From Brenneria goodwinii (GTDB taxonomy: Bacteria > Pseudomonadota > Gammaproteobacteria > Enterobacterales > Enterobacteriaceae), in assembly GCF_002291445.1 (NCBI RefSeq), contig NZ_CP014137.1, positions 2,418,001-2,482,000 on the forward strand: 64,000 bases of DNA, read 5' to 3'. The first letter of the stretch is position 1. Each line of letters begins with the position of its first letter. Below are positions 26,645 to 35,995 of this stretch, piece by piece. Below the pieces are notes generated by a model. That model worked only from the letters and a program-made list of their open reading frames with translations, made no database searches and was not told the origin of the DNA. A program made the position numbers and the translations under genes.

Positions 26645-26681
26645 TGCGGGCGGTAACCCTACAATCTGATAAGGAAAAATA

Positions 26682-27713
26682 ATGAAACTCTCTACCCTCA
26701 CCTCTCTAATCGCCGCCGGGATTACGCTGGCGGCCGTGTCTACAACATCCCAGGCGGCCGGGCGTCTGGTGGTTTACTGTAGCGCCACAAATGCCTTCTG
26801 CGAGGAGGAAGTCAAAGCATTTAGTGAAAAATATGACGTCAGAACCTCATTTATTCGCAATAGTTCCGGCAGCACGCTGGCGAAAGTCGACGCGGAGAAA
26901 CGAAACCCGCAGGCCGATGTCTGGTATGGCGGAACGCTGGATCCACAATCTCAGGGCGGCGAAATGGATCTGCTGGAACCCTACAAGTCCCCTAATCTGG
27001 AACAGATTTTGCCGCAATTCCGCGACCCGGCCAAACGTAAAGGCAACTACTCATCCGCCGTCTATGTCGGCATTCTGGGCTTTGGGGTGAATACCGAGCG
27101 GCTGAAAGAGAAAAACCTGCCGGTTCCGCAATGCTGGAAAGATTTAATCGATCCGATTTACAAAAGTGAAATCCAGGTGGCCGATCCGCAAAGTTCCGGC
27201 ACCGCCTATACCGCGCTGGCAACGTTCTCTCAATTATGGGGAGAAGATCAGGCATTTGATTACCTGAAAAAGCTGAACGTCAACATCTCCCAATACACCA
27301 AATCCGGCGTGGCGCCCGCGCGTAACACCGCCCGAGGCGAAACCGCCATCGGCATCGGTTTCCTGCATGACTACTCGCTGGAAAAAGAGAAAGGCGCGCC
27401 AATCACGCTGATTTCCCCGTGTGAAGGCACCGGTTATGAAATCGGCGGCGTCAGTATCCTGAAAGGCGCGCGGAATATGGATAACGCCAAACTATTCGTG
27501 GATTGGGCGCTATCGAAAGAAGCTCAGGAGCTTTCCTGGCAGAAAGGCCAGTCTTACCAGATCCTGACCAATACCACGGCCGAAGCCTCTCCACTTTCCC
27601 TGAGGCTGCAGGATCTGAAACTGATCAACTACGACATGGATAAATACGGCGCATCCGACGTTCGTAAGGAGCTGATTTCCAAATGGGTTAACGAAGTCAA
27701 AATGGGTAAATAG
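26682..27713 (+). CDS. afuA: Sugar-phosphate ABC transporter substrate-binding protein AfuA
   Basis: Periplasmic solute-binding protein, 343 aa, with a signal peptide cleaved after SQA at residue 25. It belongs to the group first annotated as ferric-ion binding (AfuA/FbpA-like), but AfuA was shown in Actinobacillus and enteric bacteria to bind hexose 6-phosphates, not iron. The start of the mature protein, AGRLVVYCSATNAFCEEEV, and the adjacent uhpABC genes fit the sugar-phosphate form. It begins 37 bases after uhpC, so uhpC and afuABC may share a transcript. AAGGAAAAATA precedes the ATG. Confidence 0.85.
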   Translation: MKLSTLTSLIAAGITLAAVSTTSQAAGRLVVYCSATNAFCEEEVKAFSEKYDVRTSFIRNSSGSTLAKVDAEKRNPQADVWYGGTLDPQSQGGEMDLLEPYKSPNLEQILPQFRDPAKRKGNYSSAVYVGILGFGVNTERLKEKNLPVPQCWKDLIDPIYKSEIQVADPQSSGTAYTALATFSQLWGEDQAFDYLKKLNVNISQYTKSGVAPARNTARGETAIGIGFLHDYSLEKEKGAPITLISPCEGTGYEIGGVSILKGARNMDNAKLFVDWALSKEAQELSWQKGQSYQILTNTTAEASPLSLRLQDLKLINYDMDKYGASDVRKELISKWVNEVKMGK

Positions 27714-27735
27714 TCATTTATGGGTTAAATAACAA

Positions 27736-27781
27736 GCGGATGAGCCAGAAACAGCGGGACTGCGGCGATCGGCTCATCCGC
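27736..27781. promoter_or_regulatory. Hairpin between afuA and afuB
   Basis: GCGGATGAGCC (27736-27746) pairs perfectly with GGCTCATCCGC (27771-27781) around a 24-base GC-rich loop. It sits in the 150-base gap after the binding-protein gene. Such hairpins in ABC-transporter operons commonly protect the upstream message or attenuate read-through, giving more binding protein than permease. No T-run follows. Confidence 0.6.
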
Positions 27782-27863
27782 CGGCCCGACAGCATAAACA
27801 CCAACGACAATAACAAATAAATAACCCCACTTAATAAATGATGACAACACCAGGGAATCCATC

Positions 27864-29942
27864 ATGTCACACACCTTAACACTTGCGCCGCCGCAGAAAC
27901 GGGATCCCATCTTCCTGTGGCTGGCGCTGATAGCGGCCGCCTTTCTGCTGCTGCCGGCCTGGAGCCTGGACTACGGTCTGTTTGACGTCACCAGCGATGA
28001 GCTATTGGCCGCTTATAGCTGGTCAAATCTGAACATCAGCCTGCTATGGTTTTTACTGCCGCTGGTTCTGCTTTGTCGTCCGCTAACCGCCGCCGGCCGA
28101 GAACAGCGCGGCAGACATCGCTTCGATGCCGCCTACGCGCTGTTATGCGCCCTATTTGTGGTGATCAGCGCCACGGTTGAAGGCCGAGGAATGGGCTATG
28201 CCGCCATTCCGCTGTTTATCGCGTTGGCAGCCGTCATCACCCTGTCGCTGTCGCGGCTTGACTGGCTGGGAGGCGATCGATTCGTTATCGGCTCGCTGGT
28301 CAGTATTATTGTGTTGATCGGGGCGTTTATTCTTTACCCCAGCATTGCCATTTTCATCCCGATGTTTACCAGCGACAGCGGTGAATTTGCCCCGCTGCTG
28401 TTTATGCAGGTTCTGCGACAGGCCCATATTTTACAGGTGATCTGGAACTCGTTCTTGCTGGCGGCCGCGGTAGGCATCGGCTGCACGTTTTTCGGTATGG
28501 TGCTGGCGATTTACACCTCGCGCATTGCCCGGCGCACCGCCTTTATCGGCCGGGTATTCTCTATCCTGCCGATTGTCACGCCGCCCTTCGTCGTTGGGCT
28601 GGGCGTAACCCTGATGATGGGCCGTTCCGGTTATATCACCGAACTGATGGTCACCTGGTTCGGATTAACCAATACCAACTGGCTCTACGGTTTCACCGGG
28701 ATCTGGCTGGCGCAGGTGCTGGCTTTTACCCCCATGTCTTTTATGATCCTGGAAGGGGCGATTAAAACCATCCATCCGTCGCTGGAAGAAGCCTCATACA
28801 CGCTGCGCGCCAATCGCTGGCAAACCTTTCAGCGGGTATTTCTGCCGCTGCTGAAACCGGCACTGGCCAACTCATTTCTGATTGTCATCGTGCAATCACT
28901 GGCGGATTTCAGCAACCCGCTGGTGCTGGGCGGTAACTTCGATGTGCTCGCCACTCAGATCTACTTCTACATTACCGGCGCACAATTGGACTATCAGGCG
29001 GCCAGTACGCTTGGCGTTATCCTGCTGTTATTCTCGCTGGCGGTGTTCTGTATCCAGTATCTCTGGATAGGGAAACGCTCCTACGTCACCATCTCCGGTA
29101 AATCCTACCGCGGCGATGTTCAGCCGTTGCCGATCTCGCTGGAGTGGATCGTTTGTATTCTGCTTTATATATGGATCGCCTTTAATTTCTTGCTGTACGG
29201 CAGCATCTTCTACGGCAGTTTCACCGTTAACTGGGGAGTCGACTATACCCTGACGCTGAACAACTTTATCAAGCTGTTCGGTCAAGGTTTTAGCGACGGC
29301 GCCTGGCCTTCCATGCTCGATACCCTGCTATTCGCCGGCATCGCCGCGCCAATCACCGCCATGTTGGGGCTACTCATCGCCTACATCGTGGTGCGCCAGC
29401 AATTCTACGGCAAAAAAACCATTGAGTTCACCACCATGCTGTGTTTCGCCGTACCGGGAACCGTTGCCGGGGTGTCCTATATCCTGGCGTTTAACAACGC
29501 GCCGATATACCTGACGGGCACCGCCGCCATCGTGATCATTTCGATGGTGATGCGCAACGTGCCGGTCGGCATCCGCGCCGGAATCGCCGGGCTGGGTCAG
29601 TTGGATAAATCGCTGGATGAGGCTTCGCTCAGCCTGCGGGCGGGTTCAATGCGCACTGTATTTTACATTCTGCTGCCGCTGCTGCGCCCGGCGATCCTAT
29701 CGGCTCTGATTTACAGCTTCGTGCGCGCCATTACCACCGTCAGCGCCATTATCTTCCTGGTTACGCCGGATACCCGTGTTGCAACCTCCTACATTCTTAA
29801 CCGGGTGGAAGATGGCGAATACGGCATGGCGATCGCCTACGGCTCAATTCTGATTGTGGTCATGCTGGCCATTATTTTCCTGTTTGACTATCTGGTTGGC
29901 GACGCGCGAGTTTCCCGTACCAAAGCCCAGAACAGTGACTAA
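27864..29942 (+). CDS. afuB: Sugar-phosphate ABC transporter permease AfuB
   Basis: Fused two-domain permease, 692 aa, with two copies of the BPD_transp_1 module (about residues 180-400 and 470-680), each containing an EAA loop that contacts the ATPase (for example LEEASYTLRANRWQTFQRVFLPLLKPA and LDEASLSLRAG). About 14 membrane helices are predicted. Tandem fused permeases are typical of the AfuB/FbpB group. It brings sugar phosphates bound by AfuA across the inner membrane without needing dephosphorylation. afuC starts 14 bases after its stop. Confidence 0.88.
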   Translation: MSHTLTLAPPQKRDPIFLWLALIAAAFLLLPAWSLDYGLFDVTSDELLAAYSWSNLNISLLWFLLPLVLLCRPLTAAGREQRGRHRFDAAYALLCALFVVISATVEGRGMGYAAIPLFIALAAVITLSLSRLDWLGGDRFVIGSLVSIIVLIGAFILYPSIAIFIPMFTSDSGEFAPLLFMQVLRQAHILQVIWNSFLLAAAVGIGCTFFGMVLAIYTSRIARRTAFIGRVFSILPIVTPPFVVGLGVTLMMGRSGYITELMVTWFGLTNTNWLYGFTGIWLAQVLAFTPMSFMILEGAIKTIHPSLEEASYTLRANRWQTFQRVFLPLLKPALANSFLIVIVQSLADFSNPLVLGGNFDVLATQIYFYITGAQLDYQAASTLGVILLLFSLAVFCIQYLWIGKRSYVTISGKSYRGDVQPLPISLEWIVCILLYIWIAFNFLLYGSIFYGSFTVNWGVDYTLTLNNFIKLFGQGFSDGAWPSMLDTLLFAGIAAPITAMLGLLIAYIVVRQQFYGKKTIEFTTMLCFAVPGTVAGVSYILAFNNAPIYLTGTAAIVIISMVMRNVPVGIRAGIAGLGQLDKSLDEASLSLRAGSMRTVFYILLPLLRPAILSALIYSFVRAITTVSAIIFLVTPDTRVATSYILNRVEDGEYGMAIAYGSILIVVMLAIIFLFDYLVGDARVSRTKAQNSD

Positions 29943-29956
29943 GCGGAGTGATTATC

Positions 29957-31048
29957 TTGAATACTGAAAATAAAAAAGCGTCGGGAACGTTTTCTAACGC
30001 CGCCCGTCATAAAAACTTCGTTGAACTGAAGCAGGTCACTAAACGTTTCGGTCACAACACCGTCATTGACTCACTGGATCTGGCTATCCCGCAGGGGAAA
30101 ATGGTCACGCTGCTTGGCCCATCCGGGTGCGGCAAAACCACCGTACTACGCCTGGTCGCCGGACTGGAAAAGCCGACGGAAGGACAAATTTTTATTGATG
30201 GCGAGGATGTGACCGACCGTTCCATCCAGCAGCGTGATATTTGTATGGTATTCCAATCTTATGCCCTGTTTCCGCACATGTCCCTGGGAGAGAACATTGG
30301 CTATGGATTGAAAATGCTGGGACGCCCGAAAGCGGAAATCACCGAGCGAGTAAAAGAAGCGCTGTCGCTGGTTGATCTGGATGGATTTGAAGATCGATTT
30401 GTCGATCAGATCTCCGGCGGTCAGCAGCAGCGCGTGGCCTTAGCCCGCGCGCTAATCCTCAAACCCAAAGTTCTGCTGTTTGACGAACCGCTGAGTAACC
30501 TGGACGCCAACCTGCGCCGCAGCATGCGTGAGAAAATCCGCGAGTTGCAACAACAGTTCAATATCACCTCGCTGTACGTCACACACGATCAAAGCGAAGC
30601 CTTTGCGGTATCCGATATGGTTCTGGTCATGAACAAAGGCAAAATCATGCAGTTGGGCGCGCCCCAGGAACTGTATCGTCAGCCGGCGTCGCACTTTATG
30701 GCAAGTTTCATGGGGGATGCCAATATATTCCCGGCAACGCTTTCGCATGACTGCGTAGATATTTATGGCTATAAACTCCCGCGTCCCCAGGGTTTTGCCG
30801 ATGAACTGAACGCGTGCACAGTTGGCGTCCGGCCTGAAGCCATCACGCTCGGCCAGCAGGGCGATGAAAGCCAACGTTGCACCATCGCCCAGGTTGCTTA
30901 CATGGGACCGCAATACGAAGTACAGGTGGAATGGCACGGTCAATCGTTGCTGTTGCAAGTCAACGCGACACAACTCCAGCCAACGCCAGGCGATTGCTAT
31001 TATTTGCAGATCCACCCCTACGGCATGTTCGTTCTAACCGATAAATAG
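29957..31048 (+). CDS. afuC: Sugar-phosphate ABC transporter ATPase AfuC
   Basis: ATP-binding subunit of the AfuABC importer, about 363 aa. Walker A GPSGCGKT lies near residue 54, the signature ISGGQQQRVALARAL near residue 153, and Walker B VLLFDEPLSNLD just after it. A C-terminal TOBE-type domain of about 110 residues follows. The frame is open from GTG 29948, but GCGGAG at 29943-29948 overlaps that codon; TTG 29957 has correct spacing and is the probable start. The message ends at a weak stem (AAGGGCG/CGCCCTT, 31053-31074). Confidence 0.88.
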   Translation: MNTENKKASGTFSNAARHKNFVELKQVTKRFGHNTVIDSLDLAIPQGKMVTLLGPSGCGKTTVLRLVAGLEKPTEGQIFIDGEDVTDRSIQQRDICMVFQSYALFPHMSLGENIGYGLKMLGRPKAEITERVKEALSLVDLDGFEDRFVDQISGGQQQRVALARALILKPKVLLFDEPLSNLDANLRRSMREKIRELQQQFNITSLYVTHDQSEAFAVSDMVLVMNKGKIMQLGAPQELYRQPASHFMASFMGDANIFPATLSHDCVDIYGYKLPRPQGFADELNACTVGVRPEAITLGQQGDESQRCTIAQVAYMGPQYEVQVEWHGQSLLLQVNATQLQPTPGDCYYLQIHPYGMFVLTDK

Positions 31049-31052
31049 CGCC

Positions 31053-31074
31053 AAGGGCGGCGTTCGTCGCCCTT
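31053..31074 (+). terminator. Possible terminator after afuC
   Basis: AAGGGCG (31053-31059) pairs with CGCCCTT (31068-31074) a few bases after the afuC stop. The sequence after it is not T-rich, so termination here is uncertain. The next 195 bases up to tRNA-Asn contain no gene that I can support. Confidence 0.4.
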
Positions 31075-31269
31075 CGCTTCCGCTTCACCGGGCACGCTAA
31101 ATCCCCTACGCGAAAAATGCCGCCTTGCGCCGTCAGAACCCGCTAAAGATACCGATATGATGCAGAATTGCAGCAAGTTGCGCATTCTCTCGCCAAACAG
31201 ATCAAATTTGTGGTTTCCGCCTTTGACATGCACTGAGCACCCCGTTATGATGCGCCCCGTTCACACGAT

Positions 31270-31345
31270 TCCTCTGTAGTTCAGTCGGTAGAACGGCGGA
31301 CTGTTAATCCGTATGTCACTGGTTCGAGTCCAGTCAGGGGAGCCA
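31270..31345 (+). tRNA. tRNA-Asn (GUU)
   Basis: A 76-base cloverleaf with encoded CCA. The acceptor stem TCCTCTG pairs with CAGGGGA (one G-T pair). The D-arm has AGTTCAGTCGGTAGA, the anticodon loop is CTGTTAA with anticodon GTT, and the T-arm GGTTCGAGTCC is standard. It is nearly identical to enterobacterial tRNA-Asn. Asn tRNA genes are common integration sites for islands carrying P4-type integrases, and an integrase remnant lies 5 kb downstream. Confidence 0.97.
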
Positions 31346-31353
31346 GATTTAAG

Positions 31354-31387
31354 AAGCCCGCTTAAGGAAACTTAAGCGGGCTTTTTG
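31354..31387 (+). terminator. tRNA-Asn terminator
   Basis: AAGCCCGCTTAAG (31354-31366), loop GAAA, CTTAAGCGGGCTT (31371-31383), then T residues: a strong rho-independent terminator directly after the tRNA. Almost the same sequence recurs on the opposite strand at 52260-52288, 21 kb away, with one base missing in the stem. Confidence 0.93.
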
Positions 31388-31390
31388 CTT

Positions 31391-32338
31391 TCATGCATCC
31401 TTGCTACGGTGATTCAATAGGGTCGGCGTAACGGCTCCGCCGGTTAGCACAGTTGCGCCGAGATCTCGATTAGTCATTAGCCGTGTGGTATCCGTCACCG
31501 GTGGAGCACCGAACATCCGCTTGTAATCCAGGGTGAATTGCGACTGGCTCTCATAGCTCACCCCGACTGCGCCTGCCCTTTCGCCCTCCGACAGGAGTAT
31601 TCGGCGGGCCTCCTGGAGACGGATCTGAGTACGGTACTGAATTGGGGACATCAATGTGAGATTTTTAAAATGACGGTGAAACGAACTGACGCTCATGTTT
31701 GCCATATTGGCTAACGTCTCAATGCTCATCGGATTTGCATAGTGCAACTTAATCCAGTTTGTCACCTTACGTATTTGTAATACATGAGACCTGTTAAGAG
31801 AGAACTGAGTGAGGACATCGCCTAGGTTACTTTGTATCAGGCGAAAATAAATCTCTTTTACAATCAATGGGGCGACAAACTCAATATCGTTCGGCTGGTC
31901 GAGAAGTCTTAACAGCCTCATGAATAGTTCGAGCAAGTTGAATGTCGTTGTAGTCGCCGCAATTCCCGGAAAAGAACATGAGCTAATGGGTTTAGTCGGA
32001 ACCTCTTGCAACACCTCAGCCAGAACAGATAGATCAAGATCGAGAGTAAATGCAAGGTGCGGCGTGCCATTTGTAGCCGTGTAAATTTGTGTTGCTACGG
32101 GAACATCCACAGTCACCACTAAAATTTTCTTCGGATTAAGCCAAAATGAACTGCGTCCAAGCTGGACCCGCTTGCTTCCCTGAGCAACAACGAGAATTCT
32201 TGGATGATAAATAAGATGCTGTGGACGTGTCGCATTTTCTATCCTGAACAAAGTAAGGCCTGAAATAGCAGTCAACTGATGCGAATCCGTGCAGTGACGT
32301 TCAACAATACCGCACAAGGACGGAAGAATCCTGTTCAT
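31391..32338 (-). CDS. AraC-family transcription regulator
   Basis: AraC/XylS regulator, 315 aa. The N-terminal 190 residues resemble the AraC_N effector domain of YqhC-like proteins (RIENATRPQHLIYHPRILVVAQG). The C-terminal two helix-turn-helix motifs are at residues 205-300 (NPMSIETLANMANMSVSSFHRHFKNLT and SYESQSQFTLDYKRMFG). The tail beyond is unremarkable. In this family the target is often a neighbouring oxidoreductase; upstream lie the remains of an SDR gene on the same strand, so the regulator may have lost its partner. It reads towards the tRNA terminator, which can also end its transcript. Confidence 0.88.
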   Translation of the reverse strand: MNRILPSLCGIVERHCTDSHQLTAISGLTLFRIENATRPQHLIYHPRILVVAQGSKRVQLGRSSFWLNPKKILVVTVDVPVATQIYTATNGTPHLAFTLDLDLSVLAEVLQEVPTKPISSCSFPGIAATTTTFNLLELFMRLLRLLDQPNDIEFVAPLIVKEIYFRLIQSNLGDVLTQFSLNRSHVLQIRKVTNWIKLHYANPMSIETLANMANMSVSSFHRHFKNLTLMSPIQYRTQIRLQEARRILLSEGERAGAVGVSYESQSQFTLDYKRMFGAPPVTDTTRLMTNRDLGATVLTGGAVTPTLLNHRSKDA

Positions 32339-32353
32339 AAATAATTCCGTATC

Positions 32354-32509
32354 TCAATGTTTGGCCATAGCTCCCAATGAAGCCACCTGACCTATATTGG
32401 CATAGTATTCTGAATCATCATATCCGGTCTGCTTGCCGCGAGCGATGCTTAATCCTTCACAGTGAAAAATCACCTTAACCTCAAAGCCCGCCTCGGCGCA
32501 TTCATTCAT
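32354..32509 (-). pseudogene. Small protein-like remnant (51 codons)
   Basis: A 51-codon frame, starting MNECAEAGFEVKVIFHCEG and ending SLGAMAKH, directly upstream of the araC-like gene. The composition is protein-like and the opening recalls DsrE/DsrF-type folds, but no family can be assigned with confidence. The frame begins where the coding trace of the SDR pseudogene ends, so the two probably represent a deletion scar joining the ends of two genes. Confidence 0.35.
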
Positions 32510-32823
32510 AAGGGCCCGCCAGCGGCAGTGATGATAAGAAAATTGACAGGATCGTGCAAAATAACGGCAGTATGTAAAACAACATTTAACCCGAGCCAGT
32601 CGCTTTTTAACGATGTGGCACAGGCCCTGATTGACTCAGGACTGTCGATATCAAGTACGATGGAATGCATGCCCGGGTTTGCTGCGACGGTATCATCCAG
32701 CGTTTCTTTTCGCCGCCCGGCGATGATCACCTAATTGCCCGCAGCATGGAGCGCCTCGGCCAGCCCGCGGCCAATACCGGACCCTCCCCCCGTGATCAGA
32801 ATCGTATTGCCGGTCAGTTGCAT
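32506..32823 (-). pseudogene. Short-chain dehydrogenase pseudogene (truncated, nonsense)
   Basis: Reading from ATG 32823 gives MQLTGNTILITGGGSGIGRG, the NAD(P)-binding GxxxGxG motif of short-chain dehydrogenases. A TAG at 32731-32733 (after HAAGN) interrupts the frame just before VIIAGRRKETLDD. Translation then continues through DIDSPESIRACATSL to a point near 32560 where similarity is lost; the catalytic Tyr-Lys region is missing. The intact family protein is about 250 residues, so more than half is gone. Probably once regulated by the adjacent AraC protein. Confidence 0.75.
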
Positions 32824-32925
32824 TAAATTTCCCTCTGCTTGCTGTTAATGAGCATCAGTGGCTCATTGGTTAAGAAGGAAAAAGTATATGGCGTTTTCTC
32901 GTTGGGTACTCGCCATTTAGCATGA

Positions 32926-33816
32926 TTACCCCGGCCCGTCGCTGCCTGCGGCAAGAAGCGGAACAATGACATCACTGAGCGGAGTGGGAATATTATGCGC
33001 ACGGCCGCGCCGCTGCACTACGCCGTTACGAATATCCCATTCCAGCGGACGATTCGCCTGACGGTCGGCAAGGATCGACGTGCCCAAATCAGCTGGGGCG
33101 CGTTGGAACCCCCCCACAATTTCCTGTAGCACGTTATCACTTAGCGTTGCGCCTTCAGCACGCGCAACGGTGAGACATTCCTCCAGATAAGCGAGTGCAA
33201 GCATACTGATGTCGGCACGCGTGTACATGCCGGCACGGCGATTCGCCAACACCATCAACCCCGCCACCGCGTTCTGAAGCAGCTTGCGCCAGGCGATGGA
33301 GATGAAATCGGCAGCCAGTTCGACTGAACAACGCGTGCCTTTTAACGCGCTCAGCACTAAATTCGCCTGCGAAGCATCTGGCAAAGTGAGACGCGGTTCA
33401 GCACGCAGCCATACGGATGCGTCCGGTTCTCGCTGTGCTGGGAACCACACTACCGAAGGCAGCACGGTGGCACCGCAAACATAAGGCGCAAGTTGACTCA
33501 CCTGCTCTACGCCATTTTGTAGTGCACATACTACGGTGTTCTCATTGCATAAGTTCGCCAGCCACGGCGCTGCCGCGTTAACCTGAGTCGCCTTTACGGC
33601 AACAAAAACCAGGTCGACCGGACGGACAATCGCGCCGGAATCGATCTGCACCGGCCCGGGTACAATAATTTGACCGCCGTCATAGCGTAGTTTTAGCTGT
33701 GAATGCGATGTACGACCGCAAAGTGTCGGTGTACGTCCCACTTCATGCAACGCCGCTGCGATGGTGGTGCCGATAGCGCCCGGTCCAATAAGCGCAATGT
33801 TTGGATTCAAAGACAT
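32926..33816 (-). CDS. PanE/ApbA-family 2-dehydropantoate 2-reductase-like oxidoreductase
   Basis: NADP-dependent oxidoreductase of the ketopantoate reductase family, about 296 aa. The N-terminal Rossmann motif GPGAIGTTIAAAL and the family ALQNGVEQ motif near residue 98 are present. The C-terminal helical domain has the SIAWRKLLQNAV segment. The frame is open from 33915, but AGGAG nine bases upstream of ATG 33816 and the start MSLNPNIALIG mark the true N-terminus. It is not clearly panE itself; a side role on a related 2-oxo acid is possible. It lies about 70 bases after a DMT transporter gene on the same strand. Confidence 0.82.
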   Translation of the reverse strand: MSLNPNIALIGPGAIGTTIAAALHEVGRTPTLCGRTSHSQLKLRYDGGQIIVPGPVQIDSGAIVRPVDLVFVAVKATQVNAAAPWLANLCNENTVVCALQNGVEQVSQLAPYVCGATVLPSVVWFPAQREPDASVWLRAEPRLTLPDASQANLVLSALKGTRCSVELAADFISIAWRKLLQNAVAGLMVLANRRAGMYTRADISMLALAYLEECLTVARAEGATLSDNVLQEIVGGFQRAPADLGTSILADRQANRPLEWDIRNGVVQRRGRAHNIPTPLSDVIVPLLAAGSDGPG

Positions 33817-33886
33817 CGTTTCATTCTCCTGATTATCCTGTATTGCCTTACGGCAACAAGATTGCATCACTCTATGCTTCCGACCA

Positions 33887-34714
33887 TTACCCGATGAGTA
33901 CCGTACCGATAGCAATTAAAGTGCACGCCAACATTTTCTTTACGGACAGCGATTCGCCAAGAAATAGATAACCGATGACTGCTGCGAACAACACGCTGGT
34001 TTCACGCAGAGCTGAAACAGCGCCCATTGGCGCATTCGACATCGCGTAAATAATGATGCCGTAAGCCAGCAACGAAATGAGTCCGCCGGCTGAAGCCGTC
34101 ATAAATCCAGGCTGCCAACGAAATAAACTCTTTGCATCGCGGACAATGATATATAAAGCAGGCATCAGCACGCCCCATAACGCACACATCCATACGGTGT
34201 AAGACAGTGGCGCGCCGGACTGGCGTACGCCCATACCATCGACAACACTATACGCCGCAATAAAACAACCTGTCGCCAGCGAGTAAGGCAGACTCGGTAT
34301 CGCCGGCTTACGGCCCCGGAAGGCGAGAAAAATAATGCCACCTGATACCAGAAATACGCCCAGTAGCGTGCTTAACGCAACTTTCTCACCGGCAAAAACA
34401 GCCGCTCCCAAAGTGACCAGCAATGGAGAGGAGCCACGAGCCACTGGATACGTTTGTCCCAGATCGCCTACACGATAGCTTCGCACCAGACACAGGTTAT
34501 AACCAACATGCAACAATGCCGAGATCAACGCATAAAACCAACTGGCGGGCGCGGGCGCAGGCAGAAAAACAGCGCTAATCGCGCTGGCAATGGCGATGGC
34601 TATACACATAATCGTCATCGACCAGAGCCGGTCAGAACCACCACGCAACAGTGCATTCCAGCTGGCATGTAACAACGCGGCCAAAAGAGTGAGTAAAATA
34701 ATGGTATTAGGCAT
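33887..34714 (-). CDS. EamA/DMT-family transporter
   Basis: Ten-helix drug/metabolite transporter, 275 aa, with two EamA repeats (about residues 1-125 and 140-275). Sequences such as LLHASWNALLRGG and GAVSALRETSVLFAAVIGYLFLGE are typical. The gene is complete, with no frameshift. It is likely co-transcribed with the PanE-like gene downstream, so it may export or import a metabolite of that enzyme. Substrate unknown. Confidence 0.85.
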   Translation of the reverse strand: MPNTIILLTLLAALLHASWNALLRGGSDRLWSMTIMCIAIAIASAISAVFLPAPAPASWFYALISALLHVGYNLCLVRSYRVGDLGQTYPVARGSSPLLVTLGAAVFAGEKVALSTLLGVFLVSGGIIFLAFRGRKPAIPSLPYSLATGCFIAAYSVVDGMGVRQSGAPLSYTVWMCALWGVLMPALYIIVRDAKSLFRWQPGFMTASAGGLISLLAYGIIIYAMSNAPMGAVSALRETSVLFAAVIGYLFLGESLSVKKMLACTLIAIGTVLIG

Positions 34715-34853
34715 GCACAGATGCTATTCGTCCGTGCATGCGATTAAAAGCGAAGTTTTATCATCCCAGTATGAGTAAATACTCATATTATTTTTGACCG
34801 GAGGCTTATGAGAGACTACCTATTACTGAGAACGCTGATTACTTATAACCCAG

Positions 34854-35744
34854 TTATTTCTGATGGGATTCAGCCAACAACCAGTTGCGGAAGTTAATGA
34901 CGTGCTGTTGTGATTCAATACCTTTTGGACAGACAAAATAGTATGCGGCGGGAGAAATGAACGGGAGATCAAACAACCGGACCAGGCTACCTTCGCTGAT
35001 TTCGGCTTCGACATGTCCGCTCCTGACTAAAGCAACCCCCTGGCCAAGCAATGCAGCCTCTATCGTCATATTTGTATCAGCAAATCTAACGCATTCTCGT
35101 AAAGCGGGTATACCAACACCAGCCCGTTCAAACCAGTGGTTCCATTTTGGTACCAGGTCTGCTCCGTCACGCGTAAGCAACGGAAAGCGCAATAATTCGA
35201 TCGGTAGCAGGGGTACGCCAAAACGGCTGAGTAGTTCAGGGCTGGCAACCGGAAAAATCTGCTCCCGGAACAAAAATTCCGAGTACAGGCCAGGATAATG
35301 TCCATTGCCAAAACGAATCGCAACATCTGGCTCTTCCTCTGAAAAATGAATTGCCTTATCCGTCGTGTCCAGGGTAATTAAAATTTCCGGATGCAGTCGG
35401 GACAAGTCAGGTAATCTGGGAAGTAGCCATTTCAGTGCAAAAGAGTAAGTTGTACTGACCTTTAGTCGAATTTTACCTTTCTGCTCCCTCAAATCATTAA
35501 GTGTTGTTTCCAGGCTCAGGAAAAACTCCCGTATGATAGGAGCAAGCGCTGCACCAGCGGGCGTCAGTTGCAATTTTCTACCACGCTGAAACAAGCACAA
35601 TCCCCAGATTTCTTCGAGATGCTTTAACTGATGGCTGACCGCACTTTGCGTAATATTCAGTTCCTCCGAGGCTGCGGTAAAAGTTGCATGGCGTGTTGCA
35701 ACTTCGAATGCCCGCAATGTTGCTGTCGGCGGTAAATTTCTCAT
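34854..35744 (-). CDS. LysR-family regulator (GcvA type)
   Basis: LysR regulator, 296 aa, of the GcvA subgroup (MRNLPPTATLRAFEVATRHATFTAASEELNI-type N-terminus, helix-turn-helix at residues 20-45). The effector domain is complete to the C-terminal VINFRNWLL. AGGGGA lies 8 bases before ATG 35744, so the upstream extension to 35780 is not used. It faces a truncated EamA transporter across a 250-base gap and may originally have controlled it. Confidence 0.87.
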   Translation of the reverse strand: MRNLPPTATLRAFEVATRHATFTAASEELNITQSAVSHQLKHLEEIWGLCLFQRGRKLQLTPAGAALAPIIREFFLSLETTLNDLREQKGKIRLKVSTTYSFALKWLLPRLPDLSRLHPEILITLDTTDKAIHFSEEEPDVAIRFGNGHYPGLYSEFLFREQIFPVASPELLSRFGVPLLPIELLRFPLLTRDGADLVPKWNHWFERAGVGIPALRECVRFADTNMTIEAALLGQGVALVRSGHVEAEISEGSLVRLFDLPFISPAAYYFVCPKGIESQQHVINFRNWLLAESHQK

Positions 35745-35995
35745 TACTGGTGTCCCCTTATCAAGGCCTGCAATAGGCACAACATGAACATAAACTCATG
35801 TTATAAGCTTCAGCCTCACTGATAAATACGCTCTGATATTTAAATAAACATAATAAGGTAACAATGAGCTTAGACTGGTGTTGAATTGTCGGTTTGAAGT
35901 ATTTAATGAAGCAGGTCACTTTCTGCCGGAAGATGCACCAGAAAAATTGGCTGTGCTTATTTCGGAATTTATCAAAACCCGATGTAGATAAATTG

